From the NCBI RefSeq assembly GCF_003675325.1, contig NZ_CP033073.1, positions 1,116,001-1,180,000 on the forward strand: a stretch of 64,000 nucleotides of DNA, written 5' to 3'. The DNA is from Streptomyces dangxiongensis (GTDB lineage: Bacteria > Actinomycetota > Actinomycetes > Streptomycetales > Streptomycetaceae). Positions 46,135 through 54,551 of the stretch are shown here, piece after piece. A program made the position numbers and the translations under genes. The first letter of the stretch is position 1, and each line of letters begins with the position of its first letter. Below the pieces are notes generated by a model, which did not search any database, was not told the origin of the DNA, and was given only the letters and a program-made list of their open reading frames with translations.

Positions 46135-47319
46135 TCAGCCCTCGCTGACGAAGTCGAGGTCTTCACGAGGCGCGACCGGAGTGGTCTCCGGAACGGGCCA
46201 CGTGCGGTTCAGCGGCGAGGACACGTCCCGCCACCAGGGACGTGTGGGGAGGACCCCGGCGGGCTCGAACGGCCGGCCCGGAACAGGGAGGGCGACCGCC
46301 TGTCCGACCGCCTCGGCCGCGGCCAGCGTCCACTCCCCCGGCTCGGCCCAGGGGTGCGGGGCCAGGTTGAAGGTGCCCCAGTGGATCGGCAGGAGCGCGC
46401 CGTGCGGCACCCCGCCCTGGAGGTCGAGGTGGGCGCGCAGACCCTCCTCGGGAGTCATGTGGATGTCGGGCCAGAACTCGCTGTACGCCCCGATCTGGAT
46501 CATCGTGGCGTCGAACGGGCCGTGCCCGGCACCGATGTCCTTGAAGCCGTCGAAGTAGCCGGTGTCACCGCTGTGGTAGATCCGGTGCTCCTCGCCGGCG
46601 ACGACCCAGGACGCCCAGAGGGTGTGCTGGGTGTTGCGCAGGCCACGGCCGCAGAAGTGGCGGGCCGGGGTGGCGGTGAGGGTGAGGCCGCCGACCCGGG
46701 TGGACTCGTGCCAGTCCAGTTCGCGCAGCCGGTCCGGGGAGACGCCCCAGTGTTCGAGGTGGGCGCCGACGCCCAGCGGCACGGCGAACAGGGTGTCGGT
46801 GCCGGCCAGCGCCTTGATCGTGGGCATGTCCAGGTGGTCGTAGTGGTCGTGGGAGATGACGACGACGTCGACCGGTCCCAGCGCGGCCAGCGGCAGCGGC
46901 ACCGGGTGCAGCCGCTTGGGCCCGGCGAAGGGGAACGGGGAGCAGCGCTCGCCCCAGACGGGGTCGAACAGGACCCGGTGGCCGTCGATCTCCGCGAGCA
47001 CGCTGGAGTGGCCCACCCAGGTGAGCCGGAGGCCGGTGGCGGGCGGCCGGGCCAGGTCGGCGTAGGTCATGGGGTGCACCGGGACGGTGCCCCTGGGGGC
47101 GCGCAGGGGCCGGGTGTCCTTGTCGAGGAACACCTTGGCGACATCGAGCGTGGAGCCGGAGGGCCGGGTGTGTGCGGGGCCGCCCGGGTTCTGGAAGACA
47201 CCGTCCTTGAAGTGGGGCGAGCGGCGGATGCGTGCCATGCGCTCTCCGCCCGGGTCCGCGCCGAAGGCCGCGGGCCGCAGCGCGCGGATCCCGGAGTTCG
47301 GGGAACGCAAACCGGTCAC
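46135..47319 (-). CDS. MBL-fold metallohydrolase (NAPE-PLD/UlaG-like)
   Basis: A 394-aa metallo-beta-lactamase-fold protein with the metal motif VVISHDHYDHLDMPT, further ligands in HRIYHSGDTGYFDGF and PIHWGTFNL, and a GxxHxSxLxE strand (WVGHSSVLAEIDG), all as in the NAPE-PLD/RomA-like group of phosphodiesterases and lactonases. No signal peptide. GTG 47319 has GGGAGGTACC upstream. It is divergent from the amino-acid dehydrogenase. Confidence 0.9.
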   Translation of the reverse strand: MTGLRSPNSGIRALRPAAFGADPGGERMARIRRSPHFKDGVFQNPGGPAHTRPSGSTLDVAKVFLDKDTRPLRAPRGTVPVHPMTYADLARPPATGLRLTWVGHSSVLAEIDGHRVLFDPVWGERCSPFPFAGPKRLHPVPLPLAALGPVDVVVISHDHYDHLDMPTIKALAGTDTLFAVPLGVGAHLEHWGVSPDRLRELDWHESTRVGGLTLTATPARHFCGRGLRNTQHTLWASWVVAGEEHRIYHSGDTGYFDGFKDIGAGHGPFDATMIQIGAYSEFWPDIHMTPEEGLRAHLDLQGGVPHGALLPIHWGTFNLAPHPWAEPGEWTLAAAEAVGQAVALPVPGRPFEPAGVLPTRPWWRDVSSPLNRTWPVPETTPVAPREDLDFVSEG

Positions 47320-47451
47320 GGTACCTCCCGGTGGAGTGGGTGAGGCCCTCCATTATGGTCGGCCCCGCCGACACTCCCGACGTGCCGGGTCGCCACCTGT
47401 CGCAGGCAGGATCCCGCCCGGTACGTTGACAGTTGTCGGACCGGCTCCGAA

Positions 47452-47471
47452 TACTGACCCACCATTCAGTA
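47452..47471. promoter_or_regulatory. Dyad in the MBL/dehydrogenase divergent promoter
   Basis: TACTGA and TCAGTA are perfect 6-bp arms with an 8-nt spacer, 64 bp upstream of the dehydrogenase start. A candidate site for the downstream TetR protein, by position only. Confidence 0.35.
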
Positions 47472-47535
47472 ACAAGCACTGTCGCACCGTCCGGCCGGCA
47501 CCCTCGGAGCTGCGCCCCGGCCCCCTGGAGACCCC

Positions 47536-48714
47536 GTGACCGCCCCTTGGATGTCGCTCGTCTGGACCGACCACGTCACCGGCCGCCGGGCCTTCCTGGT
47601 CGTGGACCGGCTGGTGCGGGGTGTGGCCAGCGGCGGGCTGCGCATGCGGCCCGGCTGCACGCTGGAGGAGGTGACGGGACTCGCGCGCGGCATGACGATG
47701 AAGGAGGCCCTGCACTACCGCCCCGGGAGCCGCTACATCCCGCTCGGCGGCGCGAAGGGCGGCATCGACTGCGACCCGCGGGACCCGGCGGCGTACGGCC
47801 TCCTCGTACGGTACCTGCGCGCCGTACGGCCGTACATCGAGACCCTCTGGACCACCGGCGAGGACCTCGGCCTCAGCCAGGAGACGGTGGACCGCGCGGC
47901 GGCCGAGGTGGGGCTGGTCTCCTCCGTCCAGGCGGTGTATCCGCTGCTGGACGACGAGGCGGCGGCCCGCGGGCGGCTCGCGGACGCCTTCGCGGTCGAG
48001 GTCGACGGCATCGGCCTGGACGAGCTGGCCGGCGGCTGCGGGGTCGCCGAGTCGGTGCTCGCCGCCCTGGACCGGGCGGCCGTGCCGTACGCGGGGACCC
48101 GGGTCGCCGTGCAGGGTCTCGGCACGATGGGCGGGGCCACCGCCCGCTTCCTCGTGCGCGCGGGCCTGACGGTGGTGGCCGTCGCCGACATCAAGGGCAC
48201 GATCGCCAATCCGGCGGGGCTCGACGTCGAGGCTCTGCTGGCCGCACGGGACGGCCACGGCACCGTGGACCGGCGGGTGCTGCGCCCGGACGACCTCGAA
48301 CTGCCCGGCGACGCGTGGCTGTCCACGGAGGCGGAGGTGTTGGTGCCGGCGGCCGTGTCGTACGCGATCGACAGCCTGAACCAGGGGGAGATCGGCGCCC
48401 GTTGGATCGTCGAGGCCGCCAACATGCCGGTCGTGCCGGAGGCGGAGGAGCTGCTCGCCGCGCGCGGGGTGACGGTGCTGCCGGACGTGGTCGTCAACTC
48501 CGGGACCAACGCCTGGTGGTGGTGGACGCTGTTCGGCGACATCGGTGCCGACGCCGAGGAGGCGTTCGCGTACATCCGCCGCTCGATGCGCGCCCTGGTC
48601 GGCCTGACGCTCGACCGCGCGTCGGCCGACCGGACGAGCCCGCGCGTGGCCGCGCACGCCCTGGCGGCCGACCGGCTGCCGCTGATCGCGGAGCGTTTCG
48701 GCTGGTACCGGTGA
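47536..48714 (+). CDS. Glu/Leu/Phe/Val dehydrogenase
   Basis: A 392-aa amino-acid dehydrogenase. Catalytic lysines are about K56 (GMTMKEALHY) and K74 (LGGAKGGIDCDP); the NAD(P) motif is AVQGLGTMGGATARFL; the C-terminal domain has VLPDVVVNSGTNAWWWW. It carries out reversible oxidative deamination; substrate preference cannot be assigned, though a branched-chain or aromatic substrate is possible. GTG 47536. A TetR gene follows 69 bp downstream. Confidence 0.9.
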   Translation: MTAPWMSLVWTDHVTGRRAFLVVDRLVRGVASGGLRMRPGCTLEEVTGLARGMTMKEALHYRPGSRYIPLGGAKGGIDCDPRDPAAYGLLVRYLRAVRPYIETLWTTGEDLGLSQETVDRAAAEVGLVSSVQAVYPLLDDEAAARGRLADAFAVEVDGIGLDELAGGCGVAESVLAALDRAAVPYAGTRVAVQGLGTMGGATARFLVRAGLTVVAVADIKGTIANPAGLDVEALLAARDGHGTVDRRVLRPDDLELPGDAWLSTEAEVLVPAAVSYAIDSLNQGEIGARWIVEAANMPVVPEAEELLAARGVTVLPDVVVNSGTNAWWWWTLFGDIGADAEEAFAYIRRSMRALVGLTLDRASADRTSPRVAAHALAADRLPLIAERFGWYR

Positions 48715-48783
48715 CGAGCCCGGGGAAGGGCGGGGGACGTCCGACGGCTTCGGGGCCCGGGTGACAACGGCTAGGGTGACCGC

Positions 48784-49404
48784 GTGGCGAGAGTGCGGTT
48801 GAGCGTGGCGGAGCGGCGGGAGGAACTGCTGCGGGCCGCCATCGAGCAGATCGAGGCGCGGGGCGTGGCGGCGGTCAGGATCGCCGACGTGGCCGCGACC
48901 CTCGGCGTGAGCAACGCGCTGGTGCTGTACCACTTCTCGACGAAGGAGAAGCTGGTCGCCGCCGCCTTCACCTACGCGGCGGCGGACGATCTCGCGCATC
49001 TGCGCGGGCTGCTGGGGCGCCGGACGTCCGCGCTGCGCCGGCTGCGGGCGGCGGTGCGCTGGTACGCGCCGACCGGGCAGGCCAAGGGCTGGCGGCTCTG
49101 GATCGAGGGCTGGGCGGTGGCCCTGCGCGAGCCCGCCCTGCGCGATGTCACCCGGGAACTGGACAAGCAGTGGAAGGCGGCCATCACGGCGGTCATCGCC
49201 GAGGGTGTCGCCGCCGGTGAGTTCGCGTGCGCGGACCCGGCCGGTGCGGCGCTGCGGCTGACCGCGCTGCTGGACGGTCTGGCCGTGCAGCTGACGTCCT
49301 ACCCGGGCGGGGTGCCGCGGGGCCGGGCCCAGGAGTGGGTGGACGACGCCCTCGCCCGCGAACTCGGCCTGGACCGCCAGGCGCTGGCCGGCCGCGAACG
49401 CTGA
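48784..49404 (+). CDS. TetR-family regulator (BetI-like C-terminal domain)
   Basis: A 206-aa TetR protein: RREELLRAAIEQIEARGVAAVRIADVAATLGVSNALVLYHFSTKEKLVAAA forms the HTH; LWIEGWAVALREPALRDVTRELDKQWKAAI is the BetI-like C-terminal dimer region. Starts at GTG 48784. It probably controls the dehydrogenase just upstream, with which it may be co-transcribed. Confidence 0.9.
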   Translation: MARVRLSVAERREELLRAAIEQIEARGVAAVRIADVAATLGVSNALVLYHFSTKEKLVAAAFTYAAADDLAHLRGLLGRRTSALRRLRAAVRWYAPTGQAKGWRLWIEGWAVALREPALRDVTRELDKQWKAAITAVIAEGVAAGEFACADPAGAALRLTALLDGLAVQLTSYPGGVPRGRAQEWVDDALARELGLDRQALAGRER

Positions 49405-49524
49405 GCGCACCCACCCGAGGCGGTCCGCACCGCACGGGCGGCGAGGCCGGACCCTGCGCCATGCCGCGTACCGCCCGCCCCGCGTGTGCCGGGCGGGCGG
49501 TACGGGGCACGGTCGGCCGTGGGG

Positions 49525-50343
49525 TCAGGCCACGGTCGCGATCCGCATCCTGATGTCGTCCGGCGACAGCAGCCCCTTGGCGATCACGTGGTCGCCGGAG
49601 GACTCGCCGCGCAGCCGGCGCCCGATCCAGGGGACGAGGTGCTCGCGGGCCCAGTGCACGTCGTCGCGGCGGATGTCCAGGGTGCCCCGGGGCGGCAGCG
49701 GCGGCCACGGCTGCTCTGGGTCGGCCGGGACGTCCAGGCCGAGGACCTGCCCGGCCCGCAGCGCCACGCGCGTGTGCCCCTCGGGCGAGAGGTGCAGCCG
49801 GTCGCGGTCCCAGGCCCTGCGGTCCTGCACGGACCTGAGGGACCACAGGTCGAGCACGGGGCAGCCGTACCGGTCGGCGATGGCGCGGACGTGTCCGTTG
49901 TACGTGGCTATCTTGCCGCGCAGGTGCTTGAGCACGGGCACGCCGCGGGTGTCGAAACCGGTCGTCACCAGCACCGTGCCGACGGCCTCGGTCAGCCGGG
50001 CCACGGCGCGTTCGAAGCGCTCGGCCACCTCGTCCGGGTCGGTGCCCGGGCGGATGATGTCGTTGCCGCCCGCGCAGAAGGAGACCAGGTCCGGGGCCAG
50101 TTCGACGGCCCTGGGGAGCTGGACCGCCATGACCTGGTCCAGCAGTTTGCCGCGCACGGCGAGATTGGTGTACTGGAAGTCGCCCTCGGGACGCCGGTCG
50201 GCGAGCAGTACCGCGAACCGGTCGGCCCAGCCCACGAACGCTCCGTCGGGGCCGGGGTCGCCGACGCCCTCGGTGAAGCTGTCCCCCACCGCCACGTACG
50301 ACCCGATCACTGATCTGTTGTCATTCTTCGAATCGTCTTCCAC
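49525..50343 (-). CDS. SGNH/GDSL-family hydrolase
   Basis: A 272-aa SGNH hydrolase with block I GDSFTEGVGD (nucleophile S), block III GGNDII and block V DRLHLSPEGH (Asp-His). No signal peptide, so probably cytoplasmic; many such Streptomyces enzymes are esterases of unknown target. GTG 50343 is used; an in-frame GTG a few codons on (VIGSYVAVGDS) is possible because the ribosome-binding site is weak. Confidence 0.88.
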   Translation of the reverse strand: MEDDSKNDNRSVIGSYVAVGDSFTEGVGDPGPDGAFVGWADRFAVLLADRRPEGDFQYTNLAVRGKLLDQVMAVQLPRAVELAPDLVSFCAGGNDIIRPGTDPDEVAERFERAVARLTEAVGTVLVTTGFDTRGVPVLKHLRGKIATYNGHVRAIADRYGCPVLDLWSLRSVQDRRAWDRDRLHLSPEGHTRVALRAGQVLGLDVPADPEQPWPPLPPRGTLDIRRDDVHWAREHLVPWIGRRLRGESSGDHVIAKGLLSPDDIRMRIATVA

Positions 50344-50488
50344 GTCGGACCATGATTCACCTTCGGATGTGACCTACGCGACCGTAAGCGGGGGTTGACG
50401 AACGGTGAGATGAGCCACTCCTAAAGAATCCGCCAACCACGGAATAGGGCCGCCGTCAGGTGCGTTGAACGCCCCGCAACCGGAACGT

Positions 50489-50524
50489 CGAAGGCCGGGC
50501 CCCTGGATCGGGGTCCGGCCTTCG
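50489..50524 (-). terminator. Terminator of the M23 peptidase gene
   Basis: A 15-bp stem (CGAAGGCCGGGCCCC with one wobble-type mismatch) and a 6-nt loop lie 39 bp beyond the M23 stop. Confidence 0.8.
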
Positions 50525-50562
50525 GCGGCGTGTCGGGCGGGTGGTGCGGGAGGGGCGCGGTG

Positions 50563-51477
50563 TCAGCCCACGGCGAGGCCGTGCCGGCGGAGGTAGCCGA
50601 CCGGGTCGATGTCGGAGCCGTAGGCCGGCGTGGTGCGGATCTCGAAGTGCAGGTGCGGGCCGGTCACGTTGCCGGTGGCGCCGGACAGGCCTATCGGCTG
50701 GCCCGGGGTGACGCTCTGGCCGGCCGAGACGGAGAGGTGCGAGAGGTGGCCGTACTGGGCGTAGTAGCCGTCGTTCAGCCGGATGACGACCTGGTTGCCG
50801 TACGCGCCGCCCCAGCCGGCGGAGACGACGGTGCCCGCGGCGACGGCCTTCAGGGGCGTGCCGGTCGGGACGACGAAGTCGACTCCGGTGTGGTAGCCGC
50901 TGGACCACATGCCGCCGGCCACGCGGTAGCCGGTGCCGGTGACCGCGCCGGCCACCGGGAGGGTGTAACCGGCGGAGGTGGGCGTGGAGGCGGATTCGGA
51001 GGCCGGGGCGGACTGCCTGGCCGGGGCGGACCGGGTGGAGTTCGGGGCTGCCGGGGCGTGCCGCGGGGTCGCGGACTCGGTGCGGGTCTGCGCGGCCTTT
51101 CCGCCGAGGCTGAGCTTCAGGCCCGGGTGGATCAGCGACGGATCGGCGCCGACGGCCTGCCGGTTGTCGTCGTAGAGCCGCTGCCAGCCGCCGCTGACAC
51201 GCTGCTCGCCGGCGATCTTCGAGAGGTAGTCACCGCTGCGGACCGTGTAGGTGCGCAGCTCCGGGCCGGACCGCGCGGCGGTCTTGTCCGCCGTGTCCGG
51301 GAGGGACTGCACGGTCTTGCCGGACACGGCATGCTCGGGGGCCGCGGCCTGCGCGGCGTGTGCGCCGGTGGCCCCGATCAGCGGGAGGGCCAGTGCGGCA
51401 CCGCCGGTTCCGGCGGCGGCGAGGGAACGGGAGAAACGCTGGGGCTTGGGGCGTCGGTGCTTACCCTTGGCGGGCAT
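50563..51477 (-). CDS. Secreted LysM/M23 peptidoglycan endopeptidase
   Basis: A 304-aa protein. A basic N terminus and hydrophobic stretch ending GAHA-A (about 40) form a signal peptide; LysM is at about 75-123 (YTVRSGDYLSKIAGE...LIHPGLKLSL); a Ser/Ala/Pro linker follows; the LytM/M23 domain has HTGVDF, GHLSHLSV and GPHLHFEIR zinc/catalytic histidines. It would cleave peptidoglycan crosslinks during growth or germination. The c-di-AMP riboswitch in its leader fits this role. ATG 51477. Confidence 0.94.
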   Translation of the reverse strand: MPAKGKHRRPKPQRFSRSLAAAGTGGAALALPLIGATGAHAAQAAAPEHAVSGKTVQSLPDTADKTAARSGPELRTYTVRSGDYLSKIAGEQRVSGGWQRLYDDNRQAVGADPSLIHPGLKLSLGGKAAQTRTESATPRHAPAAPNSTRSAPARQSAPASESASTPTSAGYTLPVAGAVTGTGYRVAGGMWSSGYHTGVDFVVPTGTPLKAVAAGTVVSAGWGGAYGNQVVIRLNDGYYAQYGHLSHLSVSAGQSVTPGQPIGLSGATGNVTGPHLHFEIRTTPAYGSDIDPVGYLRRHGLAVG

Positions 51478-51489
51478 AACTCGGTTCCT

Positions 51490-51630
51490 CTCCGGCGCCT
51501 GCGAGGTCAGCTGTCGGGTTCGGGCTGGAGCTGCCCGGCCGTGTGCTGCACGGCTGCACCCCATAGCCTGTCGCGGAGACCGGGACAGGCAGTCGTACCT
51601 GGTGGGTCCCCCGCTCCTGCCGGACGCGGG
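51490..51630 (-). ncRNA. c-di-AMP (ydaO/yuaA) riboswitch
   Basis: The leader of the M23 gene contains the conserved ydaO blocks: GGAGCGGGGGACCCA, later GGGGTGCAGCCG, CGGGCAGCTCC, and the diagnostic AGCCCGAACCCGACAGCTGA with CCTCGCAGGCG just before GCCGGAGAGG. CCGGC (51619-51623) and GCCGG (51492-51496) can form the closing P1 stem. In Streptomyces this riboswitch class commonly precedes cell-wall hydrolase genes; c-di-AMP binding usually turns expression off. Boundaries are approximate. Confidence 0.88.
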
Positions 51631-51929
51631 TCAAGTGTGGGGCTCCGGGCGGCGGCAGGATTCGGCGTTCCGTCCGGATTGGTGGTGAACGTAAGCGAGC
51701 GGGACGTGAGGAAACAAGCACCTGGTTCCCGCTGTTCGTGTTTCGGGTGACGGGATACGGGAACTCATCGTCACCCTGCGTGCATTTCCCTCTCCCCCGT
51801 CCCTCGAAATTCCCCCGCCCTTAGCGCTATTACGTGGACATGCCACGCGACGCACGGTCACGGATATGACGCTGATCACGCGAGGCCTTCCCATATCCAC
51901 CCCTTCCGCTGCGAGTTGTGCACAGAGTC

Positions 51930-52265
51930 GCAATTCGGGCACACGACTCAGACGCGACGCGGCCGGAAGTGTCGTACGCCACGGAACGCCACTCGGTGCC
52001 GCGCCGCTCGTCGGTGCGCACGGACAGGGCGGGGCGGACGGAGCGGGGGCCGCCTCGACGGGATGCTCCTCCCGGCCGTCGAGCGGGGACTCGAAGGGCC
52101 GGTGGACGGACAGCGGGTCGACCGCGAGGGCTTCGGCGTCGGCGGGGACGATCCGCGGCCCCAGTGCAGACGGAGCAGTTCGCCGGCGTCGGTGAGGTGC
52201 GGGGCGTAACTGCTGCGGGGGCCCGACAGGAGCCACGTACGACCGTCTTCGGCGATGTCCGCCAT
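51930..52265 (-). pseudogene. GH36 alpha-galactosidase N-terminal remnant
   Basis: MADIAEDGRTWLLSGPRSSYAPH...LLRLHWG, continued in a second frame by PRIVPADAEALAVDPLSVHRPFESP and in a third by SVRPALSVRTDERRGTEWR, resembles the N-terminal domain of GH36 alpha-galactosidases. Frame changes fall near 52157-52162 and 52045-52050. The catalytic domain is absent. Confidence 0.65.
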
Positions 52266-52434
52266 CGAGACCTCACAGATGTCACGGTCCCGCTCAGACA
52301 CCGACATCATCGAGGGCGCCGGACGGCGTGACCATGCCTGTGGACAACTGGTCGCCTGGGGAAATCGATGTCGTATGGTCGTCGGAGTGCCCGCCGGTGA
52401 GCCGCGCCGGCGGGGCCGACCGGGAGGAGCCCCC

Positions 52435-53232
52435 GTGACGCAGCAGGTCCCGTCGACCGAGCCGGAGCTGGCCGGAGTGCGCAATTTCCGTGACGTGGGC
52501 GGGCTGCCCACCACGGACGGACGGCGGGTGCGCTACGGCGTGCTGTTCCGCAGCGGGCATCTGGCGCACGCGACCGAGGACGACGCGGCGTTCCTCGCCT
52601 CCCTGGGCCTGCACACGGTGTTCGACTTCCGCAACACGGCGGACCAGCGGCTGGAGGGCCCCGACGTCGAGCTGCCCGGCGTGCGGAACGTGAACCTGCC
52701 GCTGAGCGACCCGGCGGACGGCGCCGAGTTCTGGACGATGGTCCGGGACGGCGACCTCGACCAGCTCCGCGCGATCCTGGACGACGGCAAGGGAGCGGCC
52801 CGGATGATCGCCTCCTACCGGAAGATCGTCAGGGAGCGCACCGCCGAGCACTCCCGGGTACTGCACGCGCTCGCCGACGACAGCGTGCCCGCGTTGATGC
52901 ACTGTGCGGCCGGCAAGGACCGCGCGGGCATCTCCATAGCGGTGACACTCCTCGCCCTGGGGGTGGAGCGGGACGCCGTCGTCGCGGACTACCTGGAGTC
53001 CAACGCCACGCACCGCCGCTACAAGGTCCGTCGCAGCGGCAGCGCGGACTCCGCGTACACGCCCGAGGTCATGGAGCTGCTCGACCCGCTCTTCGACGCC
53101 CGCGCCGAGTACCTGGAAGCGGCGTTCGAGAGCATCGAGGAGACCTGGGGGGACGTCGACACCTACCTGCGCCAGGGCCTGGACCTCTCCCCCGGGACCC
53201 GGGAACGGCTCCGCGAGCGCCTGCTGGACTGA
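52435..53232 (+). CDS. Tyrosine-protein phosphatase (dual-specificity type)
   Basis: A 265-aa protein from GTG 52435 with GGGAGGAGC upstream. NFRDVGGLPTTDGRRVRYGVLFRSGHL is the family's N-terminal signature and HCAAGKDRAGISIAV is the P-loop with the catalytic Cys and Arg. It matches the actinobacterial MptpB-type Y_phosphatase3 family, phosphotyrosine or phosphoinositide active. No signal peptide. Confidence 0.93.
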   Translation: MTQQVPSTEPELAGVRNFRDVGGLPTTDGRRVRYGVLFRSGHLAHATEDDAAFLASLGLHTVFDFRNTADQRLEGPDVELPGVRNVNLPLSDPADGAEFWTMVRDGDLDQLRAILDDGKGAARMIASYRKIVRERTAEHSRVLHALADDSVPALMHCAAGKDRAGISIAVTLLALGVERDAVVADYLESNATHRRYKVRRSGSADSAYTPEVMELLDPLFDARAEYLEAAFESIEETWGDVDTYLRQGLDLSPGTRERLRERLLD

Positions 53233-53268
53233 CCGGTAACACCGGCCCGGCGGTGGGCGCCCGGCGGC

Positions 53269-53391
53269 TCACGACTTGGCGCCCACCGTGAACAGCAGGT
53301 ACAGGAACGCGGCCAGGACATGCCCGAGGGCGATGTAGATGATCAGCCGGATCCACAGGGATCGGGGGAACTTCGTCTCGAAGTCGCTCAT
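53269..53391 (-). CDS. 40-aa single-span membrane protein (DUF6126)
   Basis: MSDFETKFPRSLWIRLIIYI and the following hydrophobic stretch ending LFTVGAKS give one membrane segment with a short cytosolic N terminus. It matches small actinobacterial DUF6126 proteins. The ATG overlaps the XRE/cupin stop (ATGA), as is typical for this gene pair. Function unknown. Confidence 0.85.
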   Translation of the reverse strand: MSDFETKFPRSLWIRLIIYIALGHVLAAFLYLLFTVGAKS

Positions 53392-54011
53392 GGCAGCTCT
53401 CCGGTCAGCGGCCCCAGGCACAGCGTGGCCGTGGGACTCTGCAACAGGGTGTGGACGAACAGCAGCTCGACGCCGTCCTGGTCCTCGGCGGCGAGGCGGT
53501 GCGGGGTGAGGGAGTCGAAGTGGGCGCTGTCGCCGGGGGCTAGCAGATGCGCCGTGTCGCCGAGCCGCAGCCGCAGCCGCCCCCTCAGGACGTACAGCCA
53601 CTCCTCCCCGGGATGGACGCGCACGATGTCGCCCTGCGAGCCGTGGGGCACGCGCACCCGCAGGGCCTGCATGCCGCGGCCGGAGGCTCCGGCCTGCGTG
53701 TACGTCCATCCGCCCGCCCGCGTGGGCTCCATGTCGGCGGCCCGCACGATCGCGTCCCGGTCGGCGACCGTCTCGCCGAGCAGCTCGGAGACGGTCGTAC
53801 CGTAGATACGGGCGAGCGCGAGGAGCATCGGCAGCGAGGGCTGGCGGTGCCCGGTCTCCAGGCGGGACAGGTGGGCCGGCGAGAGTCCGGCGGCACGCGC
53901 CGCGGCCTCCAGCGTCAGCCCCGCACGCCGGCGCAGGGCGCGGAGCTGGGGCGCGACGGCGGGCAGGTCGTCACCCGGTCCCGTCGGCGGCGGGACGTCT
54001 GAGGCGTTCAT
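53388..54011 (-). CDS. XRE-family regulator with cupin
   Basis: A 207-aa protein: HTH in LRRRAGLTLEAAARAAGLSPAHLSRLETGHRQPS and a C-terminal cupin with HPGEEWLYVLRGRLRLRLG and APGDSAHFDSLTPHR. It is transcribed with the 40-aa membrane protein. Two tandem TTGCC-N5-GGCAA dyads upstream are probable operators. This pair lies beside the hopanoid genes and may regulate them or only itself. Confidence 0.92.
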   Translation of the reverse strand: MNASDVPPPTGPGDDLPAVAPQLRALRRRAGLTLEAAARAAGLSPAHLSRLETGHRQPSLPMLLALARIYGTTVSELLGETVADRDAIVRAADMEPTRAGGWTYTQAGASGRGMQALRVRVPHGSQGDIVRVHPGEEWLYVLRGRLRLRLGDTAHLLAPGDSAHFDSLTPHRLAAEDQDGVELLFVHTLLQSPTATLCLGPLTGELP

Positions 54012-54031
54012 GCCTCCATTGAGCCCGCTTT

Positions 54032-54066
54032 TTGCCCGTGCGGCAATTTTATTGCCTCAGAGGCAA
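54032..54066. promoter_or_regulatory. Two tandem TTGCC-N5-GGCAA operators
   Basis: Copies at 54032-54046 and 54052-54066 start 20 bp apart, two helical turns, so dimers would bind the same DNA face. The second extends to a perfect 17-bp palindrome (ATTGCCTC-A-GAGGCAAT). They lie 21-56 bp upstream of the XRE/cupin start. Confidence 0.75.
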
Positions 54067-54209
54067 TAACTCCCCGCCGTGGAGCCTCGCCCGGTTCCGG
54101 CCGCGGGGCCGCCCCGCCCGGCAGCCCCGCCTGTTTCCGACCCCCGTCCCCCGACACCCCGTCCCCACACGCCTCCCTCCGCCGCGCCCTGTTACGATCG
54201 AGCCCTGAA

Positions 54210-54225
54210 TTTGAACAAGTTCAAA
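54210..54225. promoter_or_regulatory. TTTGAAC-AA-GTTCAAA palindrome
   Basis: A perfect 16-bp palindrome 14 bp upstream of the small membrane-protein gene, in a short AT-rich patch. GGGG between it and the ATG is the probable ribosome-binding site. Likely an operator for a MarR/TetR-type protein encoded elsewhere. Confidence 0.65.
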
Positions 54226-54239
54226 AAACAGGGGATACC

Positions 54240-54527
54240 ATGTCCGCGAGCACCACGCCCGGCCGGGCCGACGCACCCGCCGTCGGCCTCGGCCCCACCG
54301 CACTCGTCCTGGGGACCGTGGCCGCCGCGGGCGTGTGGCCGACCCTGACGTTCGCCCTGCTGCCGGTGATGCCCATCGCCGGGGGACTCGCCGTCACGTT
54401 CGGCCTGATGGGCGTCCACCAAGCCCGGCAGGGCGTCGGCCGGCTCTGGACCGCCGTGACGGGCACCGCCCTGGGTGCGGTCGGTTTCCTCTACCTCTTC
54501 GTCCTCCTCATGGCGCTGTCCGGCTGA
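54240..54527 (+). CDS. Small integral membrane protein
   Basis: A 95-aa protein with three hydrophobic segments (ALVLGTVAAAGVWPTLTFALL, MPIAGGLAVTFGLMGVHQA, LGAVGFLYLFVLLMALSG). The pattern resembles DUF4190-like small proteins. It converges with the aminotransferase gene of the hopanoid cluster. Function unknown; its palindromic operator suggests inducible expression. Confidence 0.8.
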   Translation: MSASTTPGRADAPAVGLGPTALVLGTVAAAGVWPTLTFALLPVMPIAGGLAVTFGLMGVHQARQGVGRLWTAVTGTALGAVGFLYLFVLLMALSG

Positions 54528-54551
54528 ACCGGCCGGCCGGCGGCCTCGTGG

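Noticed and set aside
46135..47319. Beta-lactam resistance gene
   Set aside because: Although the fold is metallo-beta-lactamase, the motifs match the NAPE-PLD/UlaG-like group and there is no export signal.
47452..47471. TACTGA-N8-TCAGTA as a definite TetR operator
   Set aside because: Arms are only 6 bp and the regulator lies two genes away; listed as a low-confidence site, not as a finding.
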